Assembly (NCBI RefSeq): GCF_900099825.1 | Contig: NZ_LT629693.1 | Location: 4,041,001-4,105,000, forward strand | Source of the DNA: Bradyrhizobium ottawaense | GTDB taxonomy: Bacteria > Pseudomonadota > Alphaproteobacteria > Rhizobiales > Xanthobacteraceae | DNA length: 64,000 nucleotides | Direction: 5' to 3' | Part shown: in pieces, positions 35,681-45,488 of the stretch | Numbering within the stretch: the stretch's first letter is position 1 | How the letters are laid out: each line of letters begins with the position of its first letter | Notes under the pieces: generated by a model | What the model saw: only the letters and a program-made list of their open reading frames with translations | Told to the model about the DNA's origin: nothing | Databases searched by the model: none | Translations under genes and position numbers: made by a program

Positions 35681-35799
35681 ATCATTACGAGCCAACGGGT
35701 CGCGCGAATGCGCGCCCGATGACAGGCTCGGCGAAGCAATCCATCTTGCCACGCAAAGAAAGAATGGATTGCTTCGTCGCTTCGCTCCTCGCAATGACG
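35681..35799. repeat. Family A intergenic repeat, full length, reversed
   Basis: The reverse complement of the 1366-1485 element with only a few differences, including the internal GACCCAACGGGTCGCGCGAA block in inverted form. It lies between the SDR and the cupin genes. Confidence 0.85.
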
Positions 35800-35831
35800 G
35801 TGGGGCTTTGAGCTAGGCCAGGGAGAAAAAA

Positions 35832-36332
35832 ATGTCAGCAACGTTTCGACCGGCATCGACAGCCGATTTCCGTCCGTTCTATCTCGCCGTCATCGCCGGT
35901 CTCGCCTGCGCTCTTGTCATCGGCAAGGCGTTGCCGTCGACGATGGACGCGATCTCGGCGATCGTCGAACCGCTCTGCGCCAGCAGCGATCCCGCCGGCT
36001 CGACGCTCGATACCGTCGAGCCGATCGCTTCCCATGCGCTGCCGAACGTGCCGGGCAAGCGCGTGACGATCGTGCGCGTGTTCTACGGCCCCGGCGGGTT
36101 TACCCGCGCGCACCGGCATGCCGGCTCGGTCACCGCCTACATCACCAAGGGCGAAATCCGCTCCCAACTCGCCGGCGGCCCGGTCGAAACCTTCAAGGTC
36201 GGCCAGTCGTTCTTCGAGCCGCCCGGCGCCACGCATCTGGTCTCGGCCAACGCCAGCAACACCGAGCCGGCGGAGCTGATCGCGGTATTCGTCGCTGACG
36301 AGGGCGCGCAGCTCACGACATTTGTCGAATAG
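35832..36332 (+). CDS. Membrane-anchored or exported cupin protein
   Basis: A 166-residue protein with one N-terminal hydrophobic segment (about 16-35) and a cupin beta-barrel domain after it. TRAHRHAGSVTAYITKGE holds the His-His-Glu metal set and GQSFFEPPGATHLV the second motif with His. Cupins of this size bind metals or small molecules; the ligand is unknown. The AGGGAGAAAAA ribosome site precedes ATG 35832. Confidence 0.88.
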   Translation: MSATFRPASTADFRPFYLAVIAGLACALVIGKALPSTMDAISAIVEPLCASSDPAGSTLDTVEPIASHALPNVPGKRVTIVRVFYGPGGFTRAHRHAGSVTAYITKGEIRSQLAGGPVETFKVGQSFFEPPGATHLVSANASNTEPAELIAVFVADEGAQLTTFVE

Positions 36333-36414
36333 CGATACGCCTCGCCCCCGCGGCTCATGGAACCGACCGGCGGCGTCCGGTAGGGTCGTTCGACGATAGC
36401 GCGGAGCGACAGGC

Positions 36415-37444
36415 ATGGACGCAAGGCTCGAAGGAAAACTGCGGTTGCTCGCCATCGTCGTTGCGGGCGGTGCAATCGCAGGGCTCGTCTTCAACGCCCC
36501 TCAGTGGAACGCGGCTCTTGTCGGAATGGCCTACGGGATGCTGATGAGCGGAACGCTCGGGGGAATGGAGTTGTTCGTTCTGGGCGGGCCATTCCGTGCA
36601 TGGCTCAGCGGTCTGTCCTTTACCGTGAATTTGATCACGCGCAGTGCTATCTACGTTGCGATTATCGCGTTTCTGCAATGGCTGCAGCTTGGCGAGTTCG
36701 TTGTCGGGATACCCGCCGAAACGTCCGTCAAGACGTTCTGGTACGGCTTTGCCTATTCGGCGATTCTGTCGATCTTGTTCAATCTGGTTTTCAGTATCAC
36801 CAACCTTATCGGCGGCCGGACGTTCGTGAACTTCATTACCGGGCGTTATCATGCGCCGGTCGAGGAAAACCGCTTCGTGCTGTTTGTGGACATCGCGGGA
36901 TCAACCGGACTGGCTGAACGGCTGGGCGGGATTGGCATCCATCGCTTTCTCGATCGCACCTTTCGGCTGCTCACAATTCCGGTGGTGGACTATCGCGGCG
37001 AGGTCCTCAACTATGTCGGCGACGAAGTCATCGTGACCTGGCCGGAACGCGTCGGCGCGCTCGATTGCCGTCCGCTACGGTGTTTTTTGGCCATGCGGGA
37101 TGAACTGTCGCGGGCTGCCAGCCAATTCGATCGCGAATTTGGTGCGGTGCCCAGGATTCGCGGCAGCCTGCATTTCGGGCCGGTGATCGTCGGCGAGATC
37201 GGCGACGTCCGACGCGCGATCGTCTTCAATGGCGATGTGATGAATACCGCAGCGCGGCTGGAAGAACTCAGCCGAAACGTCGATGGCGGCTTTCTCGCGT
37301 CCCGCGCGGCGATGGAGCAGTTCGGTTCGGCGCCGCCCGTTTCCCGTTCGCGAATTGGGGCAGCTTCCGATTCGCGGACGGGCCGACGGAATCGACGTGG
37401 TCGGTATCGATGCGCCGGTCCCGGCGCAGCTCACACCGGCTTGA
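36415..37444 (+). pseudogene. Class III adenylate/guanylate cyclase with a +1 frameshift
   Basis: The first 307 codons encode a membrane-bound cyclase: six or so hydrophobic segments up to about residue 140, then a class III cyclase domain from about 150 with FVDIAGSTGLAERLG, YVGDEVIVTWPE and NGDVMNTAARLEE. In the CCC run at 37336-37338 an extra base shifts the frame; deleting one C restores FPVRELGQLPIRGRADGIDVVG and a stop at 37444, which matches the normal C-terminus of these proteins. As written the protein ends in an unrelated Arg/Gly-rich tail. The catalytic core is intact, so activity may survive. Confidence 0.87.
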
Positions 37445-38807
37445 TCACCACGCGCAGTCCGTCGCGCGGCTTCGGGATCGGCCAGATCTGCCAGTCGGGC
37501 TTGTAGCCGGGCTCCAGCGAGACGCTGAGATTCTGCAGGAAATGCCGCGTGAAGCATTTGGCCTGCATATAGGCGAAGTGCAGGCCGAGGCACATATGCG
37601 CGCCGCCGCCATACGGCACCCAGGCAAAGCGATGGCGGTTGCGCTGCGCCTCGTCGGTGAAGCGAAGCGGATCGAATTTTTCGGGCTCGGGCCAGATGTC
37701 AGGCATGTGGTGGGTGAACAGCGGATTGATGCCGACCATCGTGCCGGCCGGAATCGCGTAGCCCTTGAAGGTGAAATCGCGAATCGCGCGGCGCGGCATC
37801 GAGGGGACCGGCGGTTTCAGCCGCAACGCTTCCTTGAAGGCCATCTCGGTCAGCGGCATGGCTTCGAGATTGTCAAAACTCGTCGGCGCATCCGCGGCGA
37901 CGCCGAGGCTTGAAACCTCGTCGCGCAGCTTTTGCTGCCACTCCGGATGGGCGGCCAGTTCGCCGACAAACGACGTCAGCGACGAGGTCAGCGTGTCGTG
38001 CGCCGCCATCATCAGGAAACTCATGTGATCGACGATGTCCTGCGTCGTCAGCAGTGCGCCGTCTTCGTGGGTGGCATGGCAAAGCTGCGAGAACAGGTCG
38101 TCGCCGCCACCCTTGGCGCGGCGGATCGGGATCTGTTCGGAGAAATAGGCGACGATGCGCTTGCGGCCCCTGACGCCGCGCGCCATCGGCGTTCCCGGCA
38201 GCGGTTTGCGGATCACCGCGACTGAGGCGGCCACCATGTCGACAAAGGCATTGGTGATTTCGTCCACCTCAGGGCCGATGCCGGCGCCGAGAAAGGACGT
38301 TGCCGCGAGATCGAGCGTGAGCTGCTTCATCGCAGGGTAAAACAGCATCGGTCCCGGCTTCGCCTTCCACTGCGCCACCCGCGCTGCGATGCCGGTGTCG
38401 AGCTCGCCGAGATAGGATTTCATCGGACCGGACTTGAAGGCCACCGACAGCGCGCGCCGGTGCAGGCGATGCTCCTCGAAATCGAGCAGCATCAGGCCGC
38501 GCGGAAACAACAGCCCGAGAATGCGGCCCCAGCCGAGCGTCGAGGAAAACTGCTTGGTCTGGTCGAACAGCACCAGCTCATTGGCGTCGGGGCCGAGCAG
38601 GACGAGGCTGGTCTCGCCGAACAGATGGCTGCGATAGACCAGGCCATATTTGGCGGATTGCCGCTCGACCTGCCCCTTGGGGTCGGCCAGCACATCCAGC
38701 GTCTTGCCGATCAGCGGCCAGCCCTCGTCACCTGGAATATGGGTCAGCGAATTGCGCCGCGGCGGGGTGAACGTATAGACGGGGGAGGCCACAGACTGCA
38801 TCGACAT
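37431..38807 (-). CDS. Cytochrome P450 (CYP120/CYP26-like)
   Basis: A 458-residue P450 related to the bacterial CYP120-like group that also resembles retinoic-acid hydroxylases. The I-helix has MAAHDTLTSS, ExxR is EALR, and the heme loop VPYGGGAHMCLG places the thiolate at Cys406; Tyr replaces the usual Phe at the front of the loop. Its stop overlaps the corrected cyclase stop by 14 bp on the opposite strand. No redox partner is nearby. Substrates may be terpenoid or fatty, but this is not shown. Confidence 0.92.
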   Translation of the reverse strand: MSMQSVASPVYTFTPPRRNSLTHIPGDEGWPLIGKTLDVLADPKGQVERQSAKYGLVYRSHLFGETSLVLLGPDANELVLFDQTKQFSSTLGWGRILGLLFPRGLMLLDFEEHRLHRRALSVAFKSGPMKSYLGELDTGIAARVAQWKAKPGPMLFYPAMKQLTLDLAATSFLGAGIGPEVDEITNAFVDMVAASVAVIRKPLPGTPMARGVRGRKRIVAYFSEQIPIRRAKGGGDDLFSQLCHATHEDGALLTTQDIVDHMSFLMMAAHDTLTSSLTSFVGELAAHPEWQQKLRDEVSSLGVAADAPTSFDNLEAMPLTEMAFKEALRLKPPVPSMPRRAIRDFTFKGYAIPAGTMVGINPLFTHHMPDIWPEPEKFDPLRFTDEAQRNRHRFAWVPYGGGAHMCLGLHFAYMQAKCFTRHFLQNLSVSLEPGYKPDWQIWPIPKPRDGLRVVIKPV

Positions 38808-39040
38808 GGCAATTGCTCCGGTTGAACCTCGGGCCGCGAAATATTATCCACCGGGACGGCGGCTTTGTCGCGGCTGAATATTGCCGCGCCGGCCCGTGAT
38901 AGCCCGGTCAGGTAAATAACTCTTTGTTTCCTTGCCGCAAACAACGGGTGTGCGGGCGGGCCGGCCCCGCAAATCGCGTCACAAAGTCGCGAGGTCGTGA
39001 TAGGGTGCCCAAAAAATAGAACTGGTCAGGGAGAGCGGAA

Positions 39041-39853
39041 ATGATGGGAATATTTCGGATGCTGGCGGTTGCGATGGTCGCGATCGCAGCGGGATCAACG
39101 GCGCAGGCGCAGACCAAGCCGATCGTGACGAGCCTGGGGCCCGATTTCCCCAAGGCCGAAATGTTCATCGGCAACAGCTTCTTTTATTACAATAACGGTC
39201 TTCCCGGCCATGTCTCGCTGCTGGAAAAGGCCGCCGATCCCGAGCACAAGCAGGACTACCGCGCCATCATGGTCACGATCGGCGGTTCCGGCTTCGACTG
39301 GCACGACGTCGAGAATTATTTCCGGCCCAATGCCATCGGCTACTACGCTTTCGACGAGCAGAACAACGTCGTCTTCTCCAATCGCGACAAGCTTGTTGAC
39401 GCTGCGGTGTTGATGGATTGCAGCCAGTGCCCGATCCATCCCAAGCTGAAATCGGTCTTCACCGAATATGCGAAGAAGAACAGCGAAATCGTGCGCGCCC
39501 ATGGCGCGAAGCCGATCTTCTTCATGTCCTGGGCCTATGCCGACAAGCCCGAGATGACGGCGCAACTGGCCGAGGCCTATACGGTCGCCGGCAACGCCAA
39601 CAACGCGCTGGTGATTCCGGCCGGTCTCGCCTTCGCGCGCGCGATCGCGAAACAGCCCGAGCTCAATCTCTATGTCGCCGACAAGCGTCATCCGAGCCTG
39701 GCCGGAACCTATCTGGCGTCATGTGTGACGTTTGCCGCGTTGACCGGCCGCTCGCCGGTCGGAAATAGCTATCTCGCCGGCATCGACCCGCCGACGGCGG
39801 CATTCCTGCAGACGGTCGCCTGGGAGACGGTGCAGGATTATTACGGGAAATAA
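39041..39853 (+). CDS. SGNH-hydrolase-like secreted protein
   Basis: A 270-residue protein with a signal peptide (about 1-23, ending AQA). The block AEMFIGNSFFYYNNGLPG looks like the SGNH block I with the nucleophile Ser, and KRHPSLAGTYLAS has the His-Pro-Ser that closes the catalytic set, with Asp in the preceding VADKR. The GDSL order is recognisable but diverged, so esterase or related activity is an inference. It has a convergent terminator after it. Confidence 0.7.
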   Translation: MMGIFRMLAVAMVAIAAGSTAQAQTKPIVTSLGPDFPKAEMFIGNSFFYYNNGLPGHVSLLEKAADPEHKQDYRAIMVTIGGSGFDWHDVENYFRPNAIGYYAFDEQNNVVFSNRDKLVDAAVLMDCSQCPIHPKLKSVFTEYAKKNSEIVRAHGAKPIFFMSWAYADKPEMTAQLAEAYTVAGNANNALVIPAGLAFARAIAKQPELNLYVADKRHPSLAGTYLASCVTFAALTGRSPVGNSYLAGIDPPTAAFLQTVAWETVQDYYGK

Positions 39854-39878
39854 GCTCTAAGACGCTCCACGAAATGAA

Positions 39879-39911
39879 AACGGCGCGGAGTGCATCCGCG
39901 CCGTTCTCTTT
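39879..39911. terminator. Bidirectional-type terminator
   Basis: AACGGCGCGGA and TCCGCGCCGTT form an 11-bp perfect stem with a 5-nt loop; CTCTTTTG follows on the plus strand and TTTTCATTTC on the reverse side. It separates the convergent SGNH-like and LLM monooxygenase genes. Confidence 0.8.
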
Positions 39912-39930
39912 TGTCTGAATGCCTTCTCGC

Positions 39931-41172
39931 TCAAGCCTTCTGTTTCGCCGCCGCCTTCTGCAGGTCCGGCGCGTTGATGGTGGGGATCGCCACCCGGCCG
40001 GGGCCGGTGAGCGGCAGCGCTGCGGCGGCTTTTTCGTTTTCCATGATCTTCGCCATCACGGCCTGACCCGCGCGCTCGAACACGGCGCGGTTCTCGATCA
40101 GGAAGGTCTGCGACTCCCGCAGCTTCCTGACATAGCCGTTGATCTCCGGGACCACGTAGCGCGCGACCATGTCCCAGCTACGGCGGGTGTTTTCCGGATT
40201 GGCCCAGTCATGCACGAAACCGATGATGGTGCCGACGCCGCCGGACACGTCGATCAGGTTCTTGATGGTTTTGACGAGATCGTCGGGCGTGCCGATGGTG
40301 GAGGCGGCGTTGGGGCCGCCGGCGGTCTTCTCGACGGCGTCTTCCGGTGAGGAGAACGGTTCGACGCCCGGCCGCTGCAGCGTGCGGACGGTATATTCGT
40401 TGTGCCAGCGCATCAGCCCGGGGCCGGCCTCGCGCTCTGCCTGTTCGCGGGTTTCGGCAATGTGCCAGGAGAGCAGCACGCGCCAGTCGGCGCGGCTCAC
40501 GGTGGTGCCGGCCTTCTTCGCCGCGTCCTCGGCAAAGCCCCACTGCGTCGGCAGCGCCATCAGGCCCTGCGTCGACATCGAGCCGAGCGAGATGATGCCG
40601 ATGCCGTATTTGCCGGCCAGCGTCATGCCCGACGGCGAGATCTGCGACGCCACCACGCAGGGCATGTCTTCCTGCAGCGGCAGAAGCTGAAGCGCTGCGT
40701 CGTTCATGGTGAACCAGTCGCTCTTGGCGGTGACGCGCTCGCCCTTGAACAGGCGGCGGATGATGCCGAGCGCTTCGTCCTGGCGGTCGCGCTGCGTCAT
40801 CGGATCGATGCCGAGCGTATGCGCATCGGAGGCCAGCGCGCCCGGACCGGAGCCGAACAGCGCACGGCCGCCGGTCATGTGGTCGAGCTGCACCATGCGC
40901 TGGGCAACGTTGAAGGGATGATGATAGGGCAGCGAGATCACGCCGGTGCCGAGCTTGATGCGCTTGGTGCGTTCGCCGGCGGCGGCGAGGAACATTTCCG
41001 GCGAGGCGATCATTTCCCAGCCCGAGGAATGATGCTCGCCGCACCAGAACTCGTCGAAGCCGAGCGCGTCGATCTGCTCGACGAAATCGAGGTCGCGGCG
41101 GAATTGCAGCATCGGATGCTCGCCGATCGGATGATGCGGGGCGAGGAAGGCTCCGAATTTGAGGCGCGCCAT
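39931..41172 (-). CDS. LLM flavin-dependent monooxygenase (limonene-monooxygenase-like)
   Basis: A 413-residue luciferase-like monooxygenase, with the start LKFGAFLAPHHPIGEHP, the flavin-site HH of EFWCGEHHSSGWEM and the sequence RIKLGTGVISLPYHHPFNVAQRMVQLDHMTGGRALFGSGPG. This pattern resembles limonene 1,2-monooxygenase and related long LLM proteins. It uses reduced FMN and oxygen; the reductase is not nearby. The start ATG 41172 follows an AGAGAAACCCC region. Substrate not assignable. Confidence 0.9.
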   Translation of the reverse strand: MARLKFGAFLAPHHPIGEHPMLQFRRDLDFVEQIDALGFDEFWCGEHHSSGWEMIASPEMFLAAAGERTKRIKLGTGVISLPYHHPFNVAQRMVQLDHMTGGRALFGSGPGALASDAHTLGIDPMTQRDRQDEALGIIRRLFKGERVTAKSDWFTMNDAALQLLPLQEDMPCVVASQISPSGMTLAGKYGIGIISLGSMSTQGLMALPTQWGFAEDAAKKAGTTVSRADWRVLLSWHIAETREQAEREAGPGLMRWHNEYTVRTLQRPGVEPFSSPEDAVEKTAGGPNAASTIGTPDDLVKTIKNLIDVSGGVGTIIGFVHDWANPENTRRSWDMVARYVVPEINGYVRKLRESQTFLIENRAVFERAGQAVMAKIMENEKAAAALPLTGPGRVAIPTINAPDLQKAAAKQKA

Positions 41173-41345
41173 GGGGTTTCTCTCCGGATTTATTGTTCTT
41201 TGAAAGAGCTCGGGGCCAAACTACGGGGTAGGGGAGAGCAAGGCAATCCTCGAAGCCCGCGGCCCGCGCATGGTTGTCGCGCGAAGGCGGGTGACTTACC
41301 GTCGTCCGGAATTCCCCGCGGCGCAGGTCGGGCAAGAGGCAGCAT

Positions 41346-42053
41346 ATGAAACTGGCAAAACCCCGCATCGATATCGGCTTTGCGACCAACCACGCGCCGG
41401 CGGCGCTGGCGTTCTGGCAGAACGAGATCGGCCTGCCGTTCGACCACACCCAGCCGATCCGTCGCGGCTACAAGCAGCATCGCCACGACCTCTGCGGCTC
41501 GATCCTGAAAATCAATCAGGTCTATGAGCCGCTGCCGGATAACCCGCCATCGGGCTATCTCGAACTGCTGATCGCGCGCGACGGCATCACCGCGGCGGAA
41601 CCGATGATGGACCCGGAAGGCAATCGCGTTGCGCTGGTGCCGAAAGGCCTGTTCGGGATCGAGCGCATCGGAATCCGTCTCGGCGTTCGCGACGTCGAGG
41701 CGCATCGCCGCTTCTACACGCAAGCGCTTGGATTGAAGGAGGGCAGGCCTGCCGGGGCCGGTGGTGCGATGACATTCCTGGCGGGCGATACGGTGCTGAT
41801 CGTCGAGCCCGCCGCGGATGCGCCCGACGATGCCGCCTTCGAGGGCAAGGGCTGGCGCTACATCACCTTCCAGGTCTTCGAGGTCGATCGCGAGCACGCC
41901 CATGTGCTGGCCCATGGCGGCCGCGAGGCGCGGGCGCCGGTGACGCTCGGAACGACGGCCCGGATCTCGATGGTGCGCGACCCTGATGGCAACTGGATCG
42001 AGCTGTCGCAGCGCGCTTCGCTGACCGGTTCGCTGGAGCCGGTCGCGTCGTAG
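41346..42053 (+). CDS. Double VOC-domain protein
   Basis: A 235-residue protein with two vicinal-oxygen-chelate modules. The first starts RIDIGFATNHAPAALAFWQNEIGL and the second IERIGIRLGVRDVEAHRRFYTQALGL, ending at DPDGNWIELSQ with the metal Glu. Such two-module forms are typical of extradiol-type or glyoxalase-like enzymes. No neighbour defines the substrate. The spacer to the upstream LLM gene is 173 bp without recognised sites. Confidence 0.85.
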   Translation: MKLAKPRIDIGFATNHAPAALAFWQNEIGLPFDHTQPIRRGYKQHRHDLCGSILKINQVYEPLPDNPPSGYLELLIARDGITAAEPMMDPEGNRVALVPKGLFGIERIGIRLGVRDVEAHRRFYTQALGLKEGRPAGAGGAMTFLAGDTVLIVEPAADAPDDAAFEGKGWRYITFQVFEVDREHAHVLAHGGREARAPVTLGTTARISMVRDPDGNWIELSQRASLTGSLEPVAS

Positions 42054-42062
42054 AGCGTTTTC

Positions 42063-42102
42063 CGAGATTCCGGGTTCGCGCTTTGCGCGCCCCGGAATGA
42101 CG
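42063..42102. repeat. Partial family B palindrome
   Basis: CGAGATTCCGGG and CCCCGGAATGACG share the ends of the family B element at 17289 with a short middle. It follows the double VOC gene stop. Confidence 0.6.
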
Positions 42103-42242
42103 CCGGCATTTAGTCACCGCGCCATCCGATTCCACGCATCCAGCCCGGCGATCTTGTAGGCCCCTTACCTCTCGGGTAATCGCCGGGATGACCGAAACCT
42201 GTACTTGATGCGTGCGACAGATTTCGGACAAGGCCCTCATCC

Positions 42243-43655
42243 ATGCATCAGATCGTTTCAGCTCCGGTCGATTCCTCGCGCCGCTGGTGGGTGCTCGCGA
42301 CCGTCGTCGCGGCGCAGTTCATGTTCGGGGTCGATGCCTTCATCGTCAATGTGGCGATCCCGACCATTGCGGCCGAGCTGCACGCCAGCGCGGCGCAGAT
42401 CGAGGCGGTCATCGCCATCTACCTGATCGCCTATGCCACGCTGGTGGTCACCGGCGGACGGCTCGGTGACATCTACGGCACCCGCAACGTGTTCGTCGCC
42501 GGTGTCGCGGGCTTCACCGTCACCTCGCTGTGGTGCGGGCTGGCGCAGTCGGGTCCGGAATTGATTGTTGCGCGGCTGGCGCAGGGCGCTACCGCGGCGT
42601 TGATGGTGCCGCAGGTGCTGGCCACGATTCATCTGTTGTTCGCGGACGCCTCGCGCGCCCGTGCCTTCGGCATCTACGGCATCGTGCTGGGACTGGCCGG
42701 CGCCGCCGGCTTCCTGCTCGGCGGCGTTCTGGTGACGCTGGATCTTGCCGGGCTCGGCTGGCGCGCGGTGTTTTTCGTCAACGTGCCGTTCGGTGCTGTT
42801 ATCATCGCAGCAGCCCTGAGGATCATGCCGATGGCGCCGCGCCGCGCCGGCACCCGGCTGGATATTCCAGGCTCCATCGTATTGTTTCTCGGATTGTTGT
42901 GCCTGATCGGCCCGCTGCTGTTCGGCCATGACGTGGACTGGTCGATCTGGGTCTGGCTGGCGATGGCGGCGGGCGTCGCGATCCTGTTTGCCTTCGTGAA
43001 GCTGGAACGCGCGGTTGCCTTCCGTGGCGGCATGCCGTTGATCGATCTCTCGCTGCTGTCGGATGCCGCCTTCATGCGCGGTCTCGCCGCCGTATTCTGT
43101 TTCTTCTTCGCCAACCTGTCGTTCTATCTTGTCATGACAATGTTCATGCAGCGGGCGCTGCATATTCCGCCGTTGCAGGCAGGTCTCGTCTTCGTGCCGC
43201 TGGCGCTGACCTTCGTGATCGCATCACGTCACAGCAGCGCGCGCGCGCGTCATCGCGGCACGCTGGTTCTGATCGAAGGCTGCTGCGTGCAGATCGCCGG
43301 TCTTGCGGCACTGGTGGCGATGGTCGAATCGAGCGGTGCGCCTTCGGCAACGGCGCTTGCACTGGTGCTGACGATCTTCGGTTACGGCCAGGGGCTGGTG
43401 ATGGCGCCGTTGTCGAGCGCCGTGCTGTCGACCGTGAAACCGGTAAGCGCCGGCGCCGGCTCCGGCATGTACGGTACCACCGCACAGATCGCCAACGCCG
43501 CAGGCGTTGCGGCGATCGGCGCGGTGTTCTTTGCGGTTGAATCCGGTCAGTCGGCCCGACTGGCGTTATTGGCCGCATCCGTGCTGTTTGCGCTGTCGAT
43601 CATCACCTCTGCCGCATTTTTGACCTGGATGCGACGCGCGACCGTGGCAAATTAA
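42243..43655 (+). CDS. MFS efflux transporter (DHA2 / 14-TM type)
   Basis: A 470-residue major facilitator with the N-terminal motif A (GRLGDIYGTRNVF) and motif C (GLAGAAGFLLGG), as in EmrB/QacA drug:proton antiporters with about 14 segments. The charged Asp of motif D1 is in VDAFIVNVAIPTI. It would export a hydrophobic compound or drug using the proton gradient. No adaptor gene (EmrA-like) lies beside it, and its regulator is not evident. A short DNA spacer to the upstream VOC gene contains a partial palindrome. Confidence 0.92.
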   Translation: MHQIVSAPVDSSRRWWVLATVVAAQFMFGVDAFIVNVAIPTIAAELHASAAQIEAVIAIYLIAYATLVVTGGRLGDIYGTRNVFVAGVAGFTVTSLWCGLAQSGPELIVARLAQGATAALMVPQVLATIHLLFADASRARAFGIYGIVLGLAGAAGFLLGGVLVTLDLAGLGWRAVFFVNVPFGAVIIAAALRIMPMAPRRAGTRLDIPGSIVLFLGLLCLIGPLLFGHDVDWSIWVWLAMAAGVAILFAFVKLERAVAFRGGMPLIDLSLLSDAAFMRGLAAVFCFFFANLSFYLVMTMFMQRALHIPPLQAGLVFVPLALTFVIASRHSSARARHRGTLVLIEGCCVQIAGLAALVAMVESSGAPSATALALVLTIFGYGQGLVMAPLSSAVLSTVKPVSAGAGSGMYGTTAQIANAAGVAAIGAVFFAVESGQSARLALLAASVLFALSIITSAAFLTWMRRATVAN

Positions 43656-43777
43656 CGTCAATGGCAAAAAGATGATTCAGTGGAATGACAGCACACGGCC
43701 TTTTCATTTTGCAGTGCAGCAACTATCTGGTTTGAGTGACGTTACCAGAGCGGTCACCCCCGTAGGAGCTGCAGCAA

Positions 43778-45013
43778 TTGTCCCTCGCCCAAAACGTCGA
43801 ATTCATGCGGCAATTTTCGAAGCTAAGCGGCTTCAATGGCTTGGGAGCCTATGGACGCAGCGCGTCCGCCGTCCCGAGTCCGCTGGTCGAAATCGGCCAA
43901 TTCGGCACCAATCCCGGCGCGCTTCGGATGTTTTCGTTCGTACCGGAGCACCTTCAGCGCGCGCCTGCCTTGGTCGTCGTGCTGCATGGCTGCGGCCAGA
44001 CCGCGGCCGGTTACGATCTCGGCGCTGGATGGTCGACGCTCGCGAAGCGTTACGGCTTCGCGCTGCTGATGCCCGAACAGCAGGCGTCGAATAACGGCAA
44101 TACCTGCTTCAACTGGTTCGACCCGGGCGATACCACGCGCGGTCGTGGCGAAGCGGCCTCGATCCGGCAGATGATCGCGCGGATGGTCGTCGAGCACAAA
44201 ATCGATTCGCGTCGCATCTACGTGACCGGACTTTCCGCCGGCGGCGCCATGGCGTCGGCGATGCTCGCGACCTATCCGGATGTGTTCGCGGGCGGCGCCG
44301 TCATCGCCGGCCTGCCGTACGGCATCGCCAGCAATGTGCGGGAAGCGCTCAACGGCATGATGCAGTCGGCGTCGCGTCCCGCGCGCGAACTCGGCGATCT
44401 CGTGCGCAAGGCCTCGAAGCACAAGGGCCCGTGGCCGAAATTGTCGGTGTGGCACGGGAGCGCCGACCGCACCGTCAATCCGGCCAACGCCAATGAAATT
44501 GTAAAGCAATGGCTCGACGTGCACGGGTTGCCGTCGGCGCCGATGTCGACCGCCGATGTCGACGGCTATCCGCGCGATGTCTGGTGGAATGAAGAGGGTG
44601 AGACCGTGGTCGAATCCTACACCATCACCGACATGGCGCACGGCACCCCGCTCGGGCTCGCCGGCGGCAGTGACGAAAGCTATGGCGCCGCAGGCGCGTT
44701 CATGATCGAGGCCGGGATTTCGTCGTCCTATCACATCGCGAATTTCTTCGGCCTGACCGAACGCGTCAGCCAGCCCAACGAAGTCGTGAAACCGGACACG
44801 AAGAGCGTCGCCAGGCCGGCGCCAAAGCCGGCGGCGCCGGTCGTTCCCTCGGCCGCCACCGCATCTCTGCAGTCACCCGAACTCGCTGCCACGCTGTGGC
44901 CGCGGACGACGTTAATTCGTCACGCAAAGCCGCCGCGCACGCCGAAGCGCAACAACATCGACGTCGGCGCCGTCATCACGCGCGCGCTGACGGCTGCGGG
45001 ATTGATGAAGTAA
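43778..45013 (+). CDS. PHB depolymerase family esterase
   Basis: A 411-residue alpha/beta hydrolase of the extracellular-type PHB depolymerase/feruloyl esterase family. It has VVVLHGCGQTAAGY, the oxyanion region, GLSAGGAMA with the nucleophile Ser, and a C-terminal His in DMAHGTPLG. No signal peptide is seen, so the site of action is unclear. I take the TTG at 43778, eight bases after GGAGC, as start; ATG 43805 is the alternative. After residue about 330 comes a Pro/Ala-rich linker and a basic tail, not part of the catalytic fold. Confidence 0.88.
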   Translation: MSLAQNVEFMRQFSKLSGFNGLGAYGRSASAVPSPLVEIGQFGTNPGALRMFSFVPEHLQRAPALVVVLHGCGQTAAGYDLGAGWSTLAKRYGFALLMPEQQASNNGNTCFNWFDPGDTTRGRGEAASIRQMIARMVVEHKIDSRRIYVTGLSAGGAMASAMLATYPDVFAGGAVIAGLPYGIASNVREALNGMMQSASRPARELGDLVRKASKHKGPWPKLSVWHGSADRTVNPANANEIVKQWLDVHGLPSAPMSTADVDGYPRDVWWNEEGETVVESYTITDMAHGTPLGLAGGSDESYGAAGAFMIEAGISSSYHIANFFGLTERVSQPNEVVKPDTKSVARPAPKPAAPVVPSAATASLQSPELAATLWPRTTLIRHAKPPRTPKRNNIDVGAVITRALTAAGLMK

Positions 45014-45032
45014 CCACGCGCGGTCGCAGCGT

Positions 45033-45344
45033 TCAGGCCGCGGCCGTCTCGGCGATCCATTCGATCGGTGTTACCGCGACGTCGCCGCCCTCGGCGGCCT
45101 GCCGCGTCTTTTCCGTGTAATGCTTGAAAAAGTCGCGCTGCTGCAGCGTCTTGACCGCCTGGTCGTCGGCGGCCGAAGCGAGGTGGAAATAGCTCGCATC
45201 GTCGCGCTGTTTCAGACAGCGGTAGACGATCCGCCCCTTCAGTTCCGGGTCGTTGTCGAGCGCTGTAATGAAGCGGGCAATTTCAGCGTGCCACGCCTCG
45301 GTGGTGCCGTTGGCGAACCGGTATCTGATCATGAAATGCTTCAC
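45033..45344 (-). CDS. Small ABM-like (dimeric alpha-beta barrel) protein
   Basis: A 103-residue protein, GTG start at 45344 set by AAAGGAGG eight bases upstream. Its pattern, MIRYRFANGTTEAWHAEIARFITALDNDP, LKGRIVYRCLKQRDDASYFHLA and FFKHYTEKTRQA, fits the antibiotic-biosynthesis-monooxygenase-like fold. It is divergent from the HxlR gene, a common pairing in which the regulator controls the small enzyme. Confidence 0.78.
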   Translation of the reverse strand: MKHFMIRYRFANGTTEAWHAEIARFITALDNDPELKGRIVYRCLKQRDDASYFHLASAADDQAVKTLQQRDFFKHYTEKTRQAAEGGDVAVTPIEWIAETAAA

Positions 45345-45419
45345 CGATGCCTCCTTTGGTTCTGTCAGGCTGCATCGAACATCTCTGCGCTTGTGCGCAT
45401 CGGCGCAAGTACGGACAAA

Positions 45420-45437
45420 AATGTCAGTATGGACATT
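45420..45437. promoter_or_regulatory. Possible HxlR operator
   Basis: AATGTC and GACATT are perfect inverted repeats with a 6-bp spacer, 51 bp before the HxlR ATG and 75 bp from the ABM-like start. GGACAAAAATGTC overlaps the left arm. A HxlR protein binding site is likely in this divergent spacer, but no published match is available to me. Confidence 0.4.
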
Positions 45438-45488
45438 CTTTCCACGGCTCCTATCCTGATCCCATAAATTGCTCAGGGGAGGCCCGCG

